Source: Roseburia sp. (lineage in GTDB: Bacteria; Bacillota; Clostridia; Lachnospirales; Lachnospiraceae). From it: a DNA stretch of 33,276 bases. The notes beneath the pieces were generated by a model, which was given only the letters and a program-made list of their open reading frames with translations, did no database searches and had not been told where the DNA came from. Positions 8,359 to 16,748 of the stretch are shown here, one piece after another (position 1 is the stretch's first letter; every line of letters starts with the position of its first letter). Where the stretch lies: the NCBI GenBank assembly GCA_022771695.1, contig JALEKJ010000025.1, positions 1 through 33,276 of the forward strand, read 5' to 3'. The translations under genes and the position numbers were made by a program.

Positions 8359-8916
8359 ATGGCAGCACCTCGTAAAGATAATGTAAAAGAATTGATTCTT
8401 GAAGCAACCGAAACACTTTTGCAGAACAAAAAAATTTCCGACATTTCTTTGGCTGAAATTGCCAAAACCGCCGGAATTTCTAAGGGAACCCTCTTTTATC
8501 ATTATAAAAATAAAAATGATTTGATGATTGATTTGACTGATAAATATCTGGATTTACAGTACCATGATCTCATCACGTGGACGGAAGATGCCTCAAAAGA
8601 TACCTCTTTGCATCGTCTGATTAAATATGTGTTAGAGCGCGATGTATCCACGGTAAATATGCGTCTGCATTTCTTCTATGATGCAATGCTTGGCAATGAG
8701 GATATCCGCGAAATGCTGCTTGCACGCTATCAGGAATTCGCCACCTTGATTGCGGGAAAGATTGCAGAGCGTACCGACAAAATCGATGCCGAATATCTTT
8801 CCTGGTTGATTCTGCTTCTCTCTGACGGTCTTTTCATTCACAAGATGCTGCACAACGAAGATATCAATATTGATGCTTTCATCAAACAGACTGCCGAACT
8901 TGGAAAGTTATTGTGA
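8359..8916 (+). CDS. TetR/AcrR-family transcriptional regulator
   Basis: This 185-aa regulator has a TetR N-terminal helix-turn-helix (ISLAEIAKTAGISKGTLFYHYKNK region, about residues 30-53) followed by a helical ligand domain without recognisable ligand specificity. ATG at 8359 is chosen because AAGGAG lies 7 nt upstream. The in-frame ATG at 8284 lies upstream of the likely -10 box and cannot be in the mRNA from that promoter. It is divergent to the flavoprotein/kinase operon, which makes that operon the probable target, presumably with the substrate or a product as inducer. Confidence 0.9.
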   Translation: MAAPRKDNVKELILEATETLLQNKKISDISLAEIAKTAGISKGTLFYHYKNKNDLMIDLTDKYLDLQYHDLITWTEDASKDTSLHRLIKYVLERDVSTVNMRLHFFYDAMLGNEDIREMLLARYQEFATLIAGKIAERTDKIDAEYLSWLILLLSDGLFIHKMLHNEDINIDAFIKQTAELGKLL

Positions 8917-8931
8917 ATACATCAGAATATC

Positions 8932-8975
8932 AAAAAGCTCGGAAGATTCATCTCATCGAATCTTCCGAGCTTTTT
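8932..8975. terminator. Bidirectional terminator between tetR and rlmD-like gene
   Basis: An 18-bp perfect stem (8932-8949 with 8958-8975) around an 8-nt loop is flanked by five A on the left and five T on the right, so it can stop transcription from both convergent genes. Confidence 0.92.
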
Positions 8976-9113
8976 ATTGCACCTTATCCGTCTCACATAC
9001 TCTACAGTATTAATCATTCTCCGTAGCCAACTACGTCTCCAATAATAACCGCGACAATATTGCAGAAGTTATTAAGAATTCTTTTATTACGTGTAACTTT
9101 CTTGCAGCTTTCT
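8976..9113 (-). other. 3' region of the methyltransferase gene, possible coding remnant
   Basis: Between the terminator and the methyltransferase stop, the minus strand in a different frame reads CKKVTRNKRILNNF, then CNIVAVIIGDVVGYGE and a stop at 9014. The composition looks protein-like, but there is no independent start with a ribosome site. It may be a gene remnant or chance. I cannot name it. Confidence 0.25.
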
Positions 9114-10595
9114 CTAATTGATTTTAGACAGTAAGCAAATACTTTCGCAATGCACAGTCGCCGGGAACATATCGACGCAGCAAACTTTTTTGACCTCGTA
9201 CCCCCTTGCCTGCAATACCTCCAAATCCCTTGCCAGACTGGTCGGCTTACAGGAGATGTATACCATCTGCGGTACGCCGTATCGGATAATCTTCTCCAAC
9301 GCCTTTGGATGAATACCATCGCGCGGCGGATCAAGCACGATGTAATCCGGTTTTTCCTCGATGTCATCGATAACCTTTAACACATCACCTGCGATGAATT
9401 CACAGTTATCAAGTCCATTTAATTTTGCATTCTCTTTTGCTGCTTCTACCGCCTCCTCAATAATTTCAACCCCGATGACCTTCTTTGCTACCGGAGCAAG
9501 CATCTGTGCAATGGTTCCCGTACCGGAGTACAAGTCAAAGACTACCTTGCCGGAGTTCTTTTCCCCGGAAATATCCGTACCTGTTGCAGCATCCCAAGCC
9601 GTAAGCGCATCTCCGATGAACTCACGCGCTGTCGTATAAAGCACCTCTGCCCCCAGTGAATTTGTCTGAAAGAAGGAGAACGGTGTAATCTTAAAGCGAA
9701 GCCCCAAGAGTTCTTCATAAAAATAGTCTTGTCCAAACAGGATATCTGTCCCCTCATTCGTCACCGTATCTGCCACACTGTCATTTTTTGTGTGAAGAAT
9801 ACCTGTCATCTTCCCGACATAAGTTGCCGCCAACACTGCATCCTTCCACCCCTCAAGAAGCGTCGTCTCCCAGCCTTCTGTCGCTTCAGCATTCCATGCC
9901 GTTCCTGCTGCCGGAACCCAATCTTCCTGCGTCGTCGTCACAAGGTCTACCAATATCTCCCCCGTTTTTACCGCCTTGCGCACCAAAAGATGCCTCAGAT
10001 AGCCGGTATGACGCAGCTTGTGGTAATACGGAACCTGCTTTTCCTTAAAATATGTAAGGGTCACATCAAGCACGGTACGAAAATCCTCATCCACAATCTG
10101 GCATTCCGGCACATTTACAATGTCGTAAAAGCTTCCCTTCTTGTGCATCCCGAGCGCCAGCGGTCCGCCCTTATATTCATCGCCAAAAGAAAATTCCATC
10201 TTATTACGATACCCCTTCTGACATGGACTCGCCTTAATCCCCAAGAACTCATAGTCGCGATTTTCCGGTACAATCACATCGTCAATTAATTTCTTTACCT
10301 GCTTTGCCTTTAGCGCAAGCTGCTCCTCGTACTGAAGGCTCTGATAAGTACAGCCCCCACAGATGCCCGCATGCACACAGCCCGGCTCCTTTAATTCCAG
10401 TGGAGACTTCTCCAATACCTCCAGCAATCGCCCCTCACACTTTCCTTTACGCACCTTATTGATTGCAACAGACACCTTCTGCCCTTCGATGCCGTTTTTT
10501 ACAATAACCTGCTTTCCCTCTTCTGTCATAATAATTCCCTTATTCGGGAACTCCACGCGCTTAATTACGCCTTCCATAATCTGTCCTTTTTTCAC
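9114..10595 (-). CDS. rlmD: 23S rRNA (uracil-5-)-methyltransferase, RlmD/TrmA family
   Basis: This 493-aa SAM-dependent RNA methyltransferase should make 5-methyluridine in rRNA. It opens with a TRAM-like domain (about 8-60). Cys73, Cys79 and Cys82 (CVHAGICGGC) with Cys125 (SPCQKGYRN) form the [4Fe-4S] set of RlmD/RumA enzymes. VVFDLYSGTGTIA is the SAM loop, VLDPPRDG motif IV, and VYISCKPTSLARDL carries the catalytic cysteine. The start is GTG, supported by GGAGG 6 nt upstream; an ATG six codons later lacks comparable spacing. Which uridine is modified (RlmD or RlmCD type) cannot be told from this sequence, so the symbol is provisional. Confidence 0.88.
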   Translation of the reverse strand: MKKGQIMEGVIKRVEFPNKGIIMTEEGKQVIVKNGIEGQKVSVAINKVRKGKCEGRLLEVLEKSPLELKEPGCVHAGICGGCTYQSLQYEEQLALKAKQVKKLIDDVIVPENRDYEFLGIKASPCQKGYRNKMEFSFGDEYKGGPLALGMHKKGSFYDIVNVPECQIVDEDFRTVLDVTLTYFKEKQVPYYHKLRHTGYLRHLLVRKAVKTGEILVDLVTTTQEDWVPAAGTAWNAEATEGWETTLLEGWKDAVLAATYVGKMTGILHTKNDSVADTVTNEGTDILFGQDYFYEELLGLRFKITPFSFFQTNSLGAEVLYTTAREFIGDALTAWDAATGTDISGEKNSGKVVFDLYSGTGTIAQMLAPVAKKVIGVEIIEEAVEAAKENAKLNGLDNCEFIAGDVLKVIDDIEEKPDYIVLDPPRDGIHPKALEKIIRYGVPQMVYISCKPTSLARDLEVLQARGYEVKKVCCVDMFPATVHCESICLLSKIN

Positions 10596-10642
10596 ACAAA
10601 ACCTCCATATTTTGAGTCTTACAATATCTTTTCTATACAGTT

Positions 10643-10673
10643 AAAAAGAGGCTGCGATGTATGCAGCCCCTCT
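10643..10673 (-). terminator. Terminator after small acidic membrane protein gene
   Basis: On the minus strand AGAGGGGCTGC and GCAGCCTCT pair, with one bulge, around a short loop, followed by TTTTTAA. It lies between the 98-aa gene and the methyltransferase gene. Confidence 0.8.
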
Positions 10674-10688
10674 ATTATCTGATTTCTA

Positions 10689-10985
10689 TTATTCTTCCTC
10701 GGTTGTCTCCTCTGCCGGTGTCTCTGCCGGTTTCACTGGCTCATCATCCTCATCGTCCTCAAAGAAATCATCATCGAATTCGTCGTCGAACTCATCTTCA
10801 AAGTCATCCAGATAATCCGGTGCAAAGAAACGATAAACGCCATAGATTGCTGCTGCAACGGCAACAATAATACCTATGATTGCAAAGAGCCATACAACCT
10901 TGGAGGTCTTCTTTTCTTCTTCTTCTCTCTTGTTCAGAAGTTCGTTTAACTTGGTCATGTTGATTAAATCTTCCATCTTGTTCAT
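10689..10985 (-). CDS. Small single-pass membrane protein with acidic tail
   Basis: I do not recognise a characterised family. The 98-aa protein has a short charged N-terminus (LLNKREEEEKK), one transmembrane helix (about 29-50, VVWLFAIIGIIVAVAAAIYGV) and a C-terminal half made almost only of Asp, Glu, Phe and Tyr (DDFEDEFDDEFDDDFFEDD) ending in a Pro/Glu/Thr-rich tail. Positive residues before the helix suggest the N-terminus is inside and the acidic tail outside, where it could bind cations or wall material. AGGAGG lies 7 nt before the ATG. It has its own terminator. A -10-like TATAAT on the minus strand (11048-11053) suggests its own promoter downstream of pcrA. Confidence 0.8.
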   Translation of the reverse strand: MNKMEDLINMTKLNELLNKREEEEKKTSKVVWLFAIIGIIVAVAAAIYGVYRFFAPDYLDDFEDEFDDEFDDDFFEDDEDDEPVKPAETPAEETTEEE

Positions 10986-11091
10986 TACACATCCTCCTGT
11001 TATTTATACGTTATAATTTTACAATCAGTTCCTTTATTTATTTATCAATTATATCATATGTTTCCCATTTCGCCTACATAAATTCGCAATT

Positions 11092-13329
11092 TTATATATT
11101 TTTTAACTTCGCAAAAGAGGCAAACATCTTCTTTGTGCCGGCTGTATCAAAGTCCACTGTCACCTCAAAGTCTCTTCCGCCTTCAATGATGCCGGTAACT
11201 GTACCGTTACCGAACTTCATATGTGCGACACGGTCTCCCACACCATAGCTTAAACTTCCCTTGGCTGTACTCGCTGAAGCAAAAGCTTTTGCCTGCATAC
11301 TCTGTCCGGAAGGCTGTTTTCGCATACTGGGAATCTTGGCACGCACTGCTGCCTGCTCACGCTCTCTGCGCTCCAGATACGCCGGTTGTCGCATCTCTCC
11401 TGCAAGCAGCTCAGACGGAATTTCCTTTACAAAACGCGACACTTTATTGTACTGCGTCTCGCCGCGAATCATACGTTGTCTCGCACAGGTAATTGTAAGT
11501 TCCTTCATCGCCCGCGTGATTCCGACATAAGCCAGGCGACGTTCCTCTTCGAGTTCCTCACTTGAATTATCCGAAGTAATTGACATATAGCTTGGAAAAA
11601 GTCCGTCCTCCATACCTGCCAGGTATACTTTCGGGAACTCCAAGCCCTTCGCACTATGTAAGGTCATAAGTACAACGTACTCATTACCCTCCTCCAGATT
11701 ATCAATATCCGCTACCAGCGCAACCTCCTCTAGGAATCCGCTCAGCGTCGGCTGCTCCTCGCCTTCCTCATAAGCCACAACCTTGCTCAAAAGTTCGTCA
11801 ATATTCTCGATACGTGCCTGTGCCTCATCCGTTCCATCAGCTTCCAATTCCTTGACATAACCGGTCTCCTCAATGACCTCGCGTAAAAGCTCTGACACGC
11901 CGATATACGGCAGTTTGCTTCGCATTGTCTGGATAAAATTCACAAACGGCTTGATTTTCGCTGCCGCTTTCCCCATGGCCGGAATCTCTTCCGCCTGCTT
12001 TAGTGCATCATAAAAGCTGATGTCGTACGCCTCCGCATAATCAGACACGCGGTTTAATGTCGTGGCACCAATACCTCGTTTTGGCACATTAATAATACGG
12101 CGCACCGCAAGGTCATCCCTTGCATTATCAATCGTCTTTAAGTAAGCCAGTAAATCCTTGACCTCTTTTCGCGCATAGAAGTTCACACCACCAACAATCT
12201 TATATGGAATATTGGAAACAATAAAACGCTCCTCAAACAAACGTGACTGCGCATTCGTACGGTAAAGTACAGCATAATCTCCATAGCGATATCTGCCCTC
12301 ACGCATTCCTGCCAAGATATCTCTTGTAACATAATCCGCTTCCTCATAAGCCGTATCAAACTGTTCAAAGTCAATCTTCTCGCCCACATCATTCGCGGTC
12401 CAGAGTGACTTTCTCTTTCTGTCGACATTGTTCGCAATCACACCGTTTGCCGCGTCTAAGATGGTCTGCGTCGAGCGGTAATTCTGCTCCAGCTTGATTG
12501 TCACAGCATCCGGAAAATGCTTCTCAAAATTCAGAATATTATAAATATTGGCACCGCGAAACTTATAAATCGACTGATCATCATCACCCACCACACAAAG
12601 ATTCTTATACTTTCCTGCCAACAAGCGGATTAATTGGAACTGTGCTGTGTTCGTATCCTGATACTCATCAACCATGATATACCGGAAACGCTCCTGATAA
12701 TATGCAAGCACCTCCGGGTCTGATTGTAACAGCTCCACGGTCTTTACAATCAAATCATCAAAATCAAGCGCATTATTCTTGCGCAGTACATCCTGATACT
12801 CTCTGTATACTTGTGCCTGCTTGCGCTTTCCAAAGTCGCTGGCGCTCGCTGCCCGCAGCGCAAACTCATTCGGAGAGATCAGTTCATCTTTCGCAGAGGA
12901 AATCGCTGCCAAAAGGCTGCGTTCCTTATATATCTTGGTATCGATATCCAGACGCTTGCAGATTTCCTTCATCACAGCCTTGGAATCATCGGCATCATAA
13001 ATCGTAAAATTCGTATCATATCCAATGCGGTCAATATGGCGCCTTAAAATGCGCACACAAGTCGAATGGAACGTAGATACCCAGATGCTCTCGGAACCGT
13101 ATCCCACCATAGCATCAATTCGTTCTCGCATCTCGCCTGCTGCCTTGTTCGTAAAGGTAATCGCCATGATATTGTACGGGTTGACTCCCATCTCCTCAAT
13201 AAGGTAGGCTGTACGGTGTGTAAGCACACGGGTCTTACCTGAGCCGGCACCCGCCAGAATTAGAACCGGTCCCTCTGTCGTCGTCACTCCAAGCCTCTGC
13301 TGTTCATTCAATGTATCATAAATACTCAT
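11092..13329 (-). CDS. pcrA: ATP-dependent DNA helicase PcrA/UvrD
   Basis: This 745-aa superfamily 1A 3'-5' helicase acts in nucleotide-excision repair, clearance of recombination intermediates and rolling-circle replication. Motifs in order are NEQQRLGV (Q motif), Walker A GAGSGKTR (27-34), TFTNKAAGEMRERI (Ia), DEYQDTNTAQ (II), VVGDDDQSIYKFRGA (III), NYRSTQTIL (IV), VVLMTLHSAKGLEF (V) and RRLAYVGITRAMKELTI (VI). The C-terminal ~90 residues after VSRFVKEIP are the less conserved tail, ending in a small VGDRVAHMKFGNGTV domain seen in PcrA proteins. Length is typical. It is divergent from the DUF1836 gene across a 153-bp gap. Confidence 0.96.
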   Translation of the reverse strand: MSIYDTLNEQQRLGVTTTEGPVLILAGAGSGKTRVLTHRTAYLIEEMGVNPYNIMAITFTNKAAGEMRERIDAMVGYGSESIWVSTFHSTCVRILRRHIDRIGYDTNFTIYDADDSKAVMKEICKRLDIDTKIYKERSLLAAISSAKDELISPNEFALRAASASDFGKRKQAQVYREYQDVLRKNNALDFDDLIVKTVELLQSDPEVLAYYQERFRYIMVDEYQDTNTAQFQLIRLLAGKYKNLCVVGDDDQSIYKFRGANIYNILNFEKHFPDAVTIKLEQNYRSTQTILDAANGVIANNVDRKRKSLWTANDVGEKIDFEQFDTAYEEADYVTRDILAGMREGRYRYGDYAVLYRTNAQSRLFEERFIVSNIPYKIVGGVNFYARKEVKDLLAYLKTIDNARDDLAVRRIINVPKRGIGATTLNRVSDYAEAYDISFYDALKQAEEIPAMGKAAAKIKPFVNFIQTMRSKLPYIGVSELLREVIEETGYVKELEADGTDEAQARIENIDELLSKVVAYEEGEEQPTLSGFLEEVALVADIDNLEEGNEYVVLMTLHSAKGLEFPKVYLAGMEDGLFPSYMSITSDNSSEELEEERRLAYVGITRAMKELTITCARQRMIRGETQYNKVSRFVKEIPSELLAGEMRQPAYLERREREQAAVRAKIPSMRKQPSGQSMQAKAFASASTAKGSLSYGVGDRVAHMKFGNGTVTGIIEGGRDFEVTVDFDTAGTKKMFASFAKLKNI

Positions 13330-13433
13330 AAAATCCTGTCCTTTTCCTTTGATGAGTTTTAGTATAACATACTTTTCTCTCTATTTCGATAGAAAACAGA
13401 ACATATTTTCTTGTTTTTCCAAATATTTATCTC

Positions 13434-13462
13434 TTGTCATCTGGTTTTGAAAACTATATAAT
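13434..13462 (+). promoter_or_regulatory. Promoter of DUF1836 gene
   Basis: TTGTCA (13434-13439) and TATAAT (13457-13462) are separated by 17 nt, 20 bp before the ATG. Confidence 0.75.
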
Positions 13463-13482
13463 ATGATAAGAGGTGACAGAAT

Positions 13483-14112
13483 ATGGATACAAATACGAAG
13501 CAATTCCTTAGTGAACTCTTAGAAAGCTTAAAGAAAATCGATTATGTCAAACCGGAAGATATTCCGAACATCGATTTATATATGGATCAGATTACAACCT
13601 TTATGGATTCACAGCTTGCAGATTTCAAGCGTCATGAAGACGATAAGATTCTGACGAAGACCATGATTAATAATTATGCAAAAAATGATCTGCTCCCACC
13701 TCCGGAGAAGAAAAAGTACAGCAAAGAACATGTCCTGACACTGATTTTTATTTACTATTTCAAAAGCATCTTAAGTATCAGCGATATCCAGAGCATCTTA
13801 AACCCAATTACGGACAAGTACTTTGGCAAAACCGGCGAGAGCAATTACAGTTTAGAGGATATTTATAAGGAAGTATTTGGGTTAGAGCACGAGGAGACTC
13901 TCAACGTCATGAAAGACATTACGAAAAAGTTTACCACTGCTCAGCGGACTTTCCCGAATGCTTCTGGGGAGGACGCAGAGCTTTTGCGAACCTTTAGCTT
14001 TATCTGTATGTTAAGCTATGATGTGTACGTGAAAAAAGCCTTGATTGAGAAAATGCTTGACCGTGCAACTGTCAAGCAGGATGACACCAACGAAAAACGT
14101 AAGAAAAAATAA
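13483..14112 (+). CDS. DUF1836 domain-containing protein
   Basis: This 209-aa protein matches the DUF1836 family of Firmicutes. It has a winged/MerR-like helix-turn-helix region around ILTKTMINNYAKNDLLPPPEKKKYSKEHV (about 65-93), where TMINNYAK and LLPPPEKKKYS are the family signature, followed by helices with no further known domain. The N-terminal helical part (1-55) may be for dimerisation. The resemblance to MerR-type HTH suggests a DNA-binding regulator, but no target is known to me. AGAGGTG lies 7 nt before the ATG, and a consensus promoter is adjacent. It is convergent with the YerC-like gene. Confidence 0.85.
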   Translation: MDTNTKQFLSELLESLKKIDYVKPEDIPNIDLYMDQITTFMDSQLADFKRHEDDKILTKTMINNYAKNDLLPPPEKKKYSKEHVLTLIFIYYFKSILSISDIQSILNPITDKYFGKTGESNYSLEDIYKEVFGLEHEETLNVMKDITKKFTTAQRTFPNASGEDAELLRTFSFICMLSYDVYVKKALIEKMLDRATVKQDDTNEKRKKK

Positions 14113-14115
14113 TAA

Positions 14116-14143
14116 ACAGCCGTATGAAATATCATACGGCTGT
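14116..14143 (-). terminator. Terminator between convergent genes
   Basis: A 12-bp perfect stem (14116-14127 with 14132-14143) has a 4-nt loop. In the minus direction it is followed by TTTATTATTTTTT, so it ends the YerC-like transcript. In the plus direction the T-run is missing, so read-through from the DUF1836 gene is possible. Confidence 0.85.
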
Positions 14144-14151
14144 CACTATAT

Positions 14152-14457
14152 CTACTCCTTGTCGGAATCCGTGTTCTGCATTCTGGCAAATACCATATCA
14201 TATCCATCATTGCCATAATTGAGAGAACGGTTCACACGGCTGATTGTCGCTGTGGATGCGCCGGTCTTCTCTGCGATATCCAGATATGTTTTCTGGTCAC
14301 GAAGCATCTTGGCAACTTCAAATCGCTGCGATAAAGAAAGTAACTCATTCACAGTACAGACATCCTCAAAAAAAGTATAACACTCTTCTCTATTCTGCAG
14401 GCTTAAGATTGCATCAAAAAGATGATCGACTGCCTCTGTCCTAAGTTTCTTACTCAT
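14152..14457 (-). CDS. YerC/YecD-type TrpR-like DNA-binding protein
   Basis: This 101-aa protein belongs to the TrpR/YerC family. LFDAILSLQNREECYTFFEDVCTVNEL is followed by the helix-turn-helix SQRFEVAKML then TYLDIAEKTGASTATISRVNRSL, and the tail carries the YGNDGYDMVF signature. Members are small repressors without the tryptophan-binding role of E. coli TrpR. Some are described near amino-acid or nucleotide biosynthesis genes. Length is normal, and AAAGGAG lies upstream of the ATG. A promoter (TTTACT-17-TAAAAT) is seen on the minus strand. Target is unknown; the AT-rich upstream stretch could allow autoregulation. Confidence 0.88.
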   Translation of the reverse strand: MSKKLRTEAVDHLFDAILSLQNREECYTFFEDVCTVNELLSLSQRFEVAKMLRDQKTYLDIAEKTGASTATISRVNRSLNYGNDGYDMVFARMQNTDSDKE

Positions 14458-14492
14458 AGTTCTTCTCCTTTTTTGTTTTAACTCTCCTTTTA

Positions 14493-14521
14493 TTTTAGCA
14501 TATTAAAGTTTTAAAGTAAAT
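14493..14521 (-). promoter_or_regulatory. Promoter of YerC-like gene
   Basis: On the minus strand TTTACT (14516-14521) and TAAAAT (14493-14498) are separated by 17 nt, 35 bp before the ATG. Confidence 0.6.
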
Positions 14522-14578
14522 ACCATTTTAACGCTTTATACACTTAAAATCTAAAGTTATAGTGTGCCGCAAGATGCC

Positions 14579-14607
14579 TTGCATTCAATGCGCACGATTG
14601 ATATAAT
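14579..14607 (+). promoter_or_regulatory. Promoter of CPBP protease gene
   Basis: TTGCAT (14579-14584) and TATAAT (14602-14607) are separated by 17 nt, 65 bp before the ATG. An A-rich leader follows. Confidence 0.7.
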
Positions 14608-14672
14608 AATAAAAATATCAAAAAAAAGCAAGAACTTTATTTAATATTTACCATAACCGGAGATTATATACT

Positions 14673-15587
14673 ATGAGAAAAATCGGAAACTTCTTTTTAG
14701 CCTTTGTACCAATTCTTTTAGCAACCGCAATTCAATATCTCGCTGTCTTCTTTGCAATGGGCATATCTACCTTGATTGAAGGCACTTGGTATACCTTCTC
14801 AGGGACTGCGGATTTCTATACCATTTTTGACGATTTAGGTTATCTGTGGATGACTTCTCGCTTTAACACTTACATTATGATAATCTATGCTGCTATGACA
14901 ATCATCGTGTTTGGTCTGTGGTACTATATGCGCTACGAGGGCAACTATCTGCCGAATCTGCGCCACACATTCCACCCGCTTACGATCCTCGGTGTTGTCA
15001 TGCTGACTCCCGGCATGCAGTACCTGTCTACCTATATCGTCAGCTTCACCGCTTCGCTTTTTCCAAAGTGGTTAGAACAGTACGAAAAACTGATGGAAGG
15101 TGCCGGATTTGATGAAGCTCTGACTCTCGGCATGTTCCTATACTCAGTTATCTTTGCACCATTTTCCGAGGAACTTATCTTCCGCGGAGTGACAATGCAC
15201 CAGGCACGAAAAGCTTTACCGTTCTGGGCGGCTAATCTGATGCAGGCTGCGCTCTTTGGCATATTCCATATGAACATGATACAGGGAATCTATGCTTTCT
15301 TCCTAGGTCTCATTTTAGGATATATCTGTGAACGTGGCGGCAGTATCTATCACGCAATCCTGTTGCATGTGCTCTTTAACTTCTGGGCGGCAGTCATCAG
15401 CCAGTTTATCACATTTGGCGATTCCGCTTTCGCGTTCTTATTCTGGCTCTTCTTTGGTGTAGCCATGACCATCTGTGGCATAACGGTCTTTACCTTAGGC
15501 GCAAAAAAATGCAGTCTTGCCGCTACATCCGGTATATCACCGGATAACACGGACAACGACTGCACTCCAAATGCTACAAATGCGTAA
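14673..15587 (+). CDS. CPBP-family intramembrane metalloprotease
   Basis: This 304-aa polytopic membrane protein is a CAAX-protease-and-bacteriocin-processing (CPBP, ABI) family member. The active-site pattern is visible: Glu166-Glu167-x3-Arg171 (SEELIFRG), His199 in FGIFHMNMIQG and His232 with Asn236 in LHVLFNF, all in or next to predicted helices. About eight hydrophobic helices are seen, beginning at residue 8. Substrate is unknown; relatives process or confer immunity to small peptides or act as membrane scaffolds. The 45-residue C-terminus after the last helix is hydrophilic. GGAG lies 10 nt before the ATG. The last 14 bp overlap the 3' end of the convergent hisC gene. Confidence 0.9.
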   Translation: MRKIGNFFLAFVPILLATAIQYLAVFFAMGISTLIEGTWYTFSGTADFYTIFDDLGYLWMTSRFNTYIMIIYAAMTIIVFGLWYYMRYEGNYLPNLRHTFHPLTILGVVMLTPGMQYLSTYIVSFTASLFPKWLEQYEKLMEGAGFDEALTLGMFLYSVIFAPFSEELIFRGVTMHQARKALPFWAANLMQAALFGIFHMNMIQGIYAFFLGLILGYICERGGSIYHAILLHVLFNFWAAVISQFITFGDSAFAFLFWLFFGVAMTICGITVFTLGAKKCSLAATSGISPDNTDNDCTPNATNA

Positions 15588-16632
15588 GATATGTTTCTAA
15601 GAATCTAATCAGCGTTTCCATCTCTGTCTGCGTACCGATACTGATACGCAGATAATTATCAATGCGCTCCTTTGAAAAATATCGGACATAGATATTTTCT
15701 TTTCGCAATGCTTCAAAAATCTCACGTGCCGGAACTGTCTCATGTGTCGCAAAAATAAAATTGCTTTTAGAATCCCCAAATGAAAATCCTAATCTCTTAA
15801 GTTCCTGCTTCGTCCATTCTCTCGTTGCAATTATTTTCGCCCTCGTCTCCTCAAAATATTCCTTATCACGCATTGCCTCCACGCCAAGCGCCAATGCTGT
15901 CTGATTCATGGTGTAGGAATTGAATGAGTATTTCACATCGTTGATATAGCGGATGAGTTTTGGATTGCCCATCGCATAACCGATACGCATGCCTGCCATG
16001 GAACGTGACTTTGAAAACGTCTGTACCACCAAAAGATTGTCATACCTTTCGATAAGCGGTAACGCAGATACTCCGCCAAAATCAATATACGCTTCATCCA
16101 CAACCACAATAACGTCGCGATTATGTGCCACAATATCCTCAATCTCGGACAACTCCATCAAGATTCCCGTAGGTGCATTGGGATTTGGAAAAATGACGCC
16201 ACCATTCTCTCCATAGTAATCCTCTTTTTTGATTTTAAACTTCTCATCTAGCGGCTTCGTCTCGTACGGAATCCGAAGCATATCTGCCCATACATCATAA
16301 AAAGAGTATGTAATATCCGGAAATACAATCGGCTTTTTGTCATTAAAAAAGGTCAAAAATATCATCGCAAGCACATCATCCGACCCCACACCTACAAACA
16401 CCTGGCTACTATCCAGTCCGTAATATTCTGCGATTGCATCTACAAGCACCTTACAGGTCGGCTCCGGGTAAAGACGAAGTCTATCCACATCAAAGCCGGC
16501 AAGCAGCTTTGCCACCCCCGGTGCAGGCGGATAAGGATTCTCGTTTGTATTCAACTTAATCATCTTCGCTTCATTCGGTTGCTCTCCCGGTACATACGGC
16601 ACTACTTTTCTCACATAAGATTCCCAGCCCAT
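15574..16632 (-). CDS. hisC: Histidinol-phosphate aminotransferase
   Basis: This 352-aa class II-type PLP aminotransferase transfers an amino group from glutamate to imidazole-acetol phosphate in histidine synthesis. LNTNENPYPP (about 28-37), PNPNAPTG (149-156), VVVDEAYIDFG (177-186) and the PLP lysine Lys208 in TFSKSRSMAGMRIGY are all present. YVRKVVPYVPGE at the N-terminus is typical of clostridial HisC. AAGGAG lies about 7 nt before the ATG. It is not in a his operon here, so a broader role (for example tyrosine or phenylalanine transamination, as in some HisC homologues) is possible. Its 3' end overlaps the convergent CPBP gene by 14 bp. Confidence 0.88.
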   Translation of the reverse strand: MGWESYVRKVVPYVPGEQPNEAKMIKLNTNENPYPPAPGVAKLLAGFDVDRLRLYPEPTCKVLVDAIAEYYGLDSSQVFVGVGSDDVLAMIFLTFFNDKKPIVFPDITYSFYDVWADMLRIPYETKPLDEKFKIKKEDYYGENGGVIFPNPNAPTGILMELSEIEDIVAHNRDVIVVVDEAYIDFGGVSALPLIERYDNLLVVQTFSKSRSMAGMRIGYAMGNPKLIRYINDVKYSFNSYTMNQTALALGVEAMRDKEYFEETRAKIIATREWTKQELKRLGFSFGDSKSNFIFATHETVPAREIFEALRKENIYVRYFSKERIDNYLRISIGTQTEMETLIRFLETYLTHL

Positions 16633-16680
16633 CTTCGCTCTCCTTACTGCTCTCTTAATCTATCCTACTTCTCACTCCGG

Positions 16681-16744
16681 TCCGCGCAAGCTTCCCAGCT
16701 TTCTGCCTTCTCGGCTTTAGTCCACACAAACTTCCCGGCTTTCT
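16681..16744. repeat. Imperfect 40-bp tandem repeat between the two aminotransferase genes
   Basis: A unit beginning TCCGCGCAAGCTTCCCAGCT at 16681 is repeated 40 bp later as TCCACACAAACTTCCCGGCT (16721). The matching block CTTCCC(A/G)GCTTTCT is at 16691-16704 and 16731-16744. The gap to 16632 otherwise holds no feature I recognise. Confidence 0.55.
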
Positions 16745-16748
16745 CGTC

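Noticed and set aside
9729-10289. 186-aa plus-strand open frame inside the rRNA methyltransferase gene
   Set aside because: It is antisense to a gene with full family motifs, has no ribosome site and its translation shows no domain.
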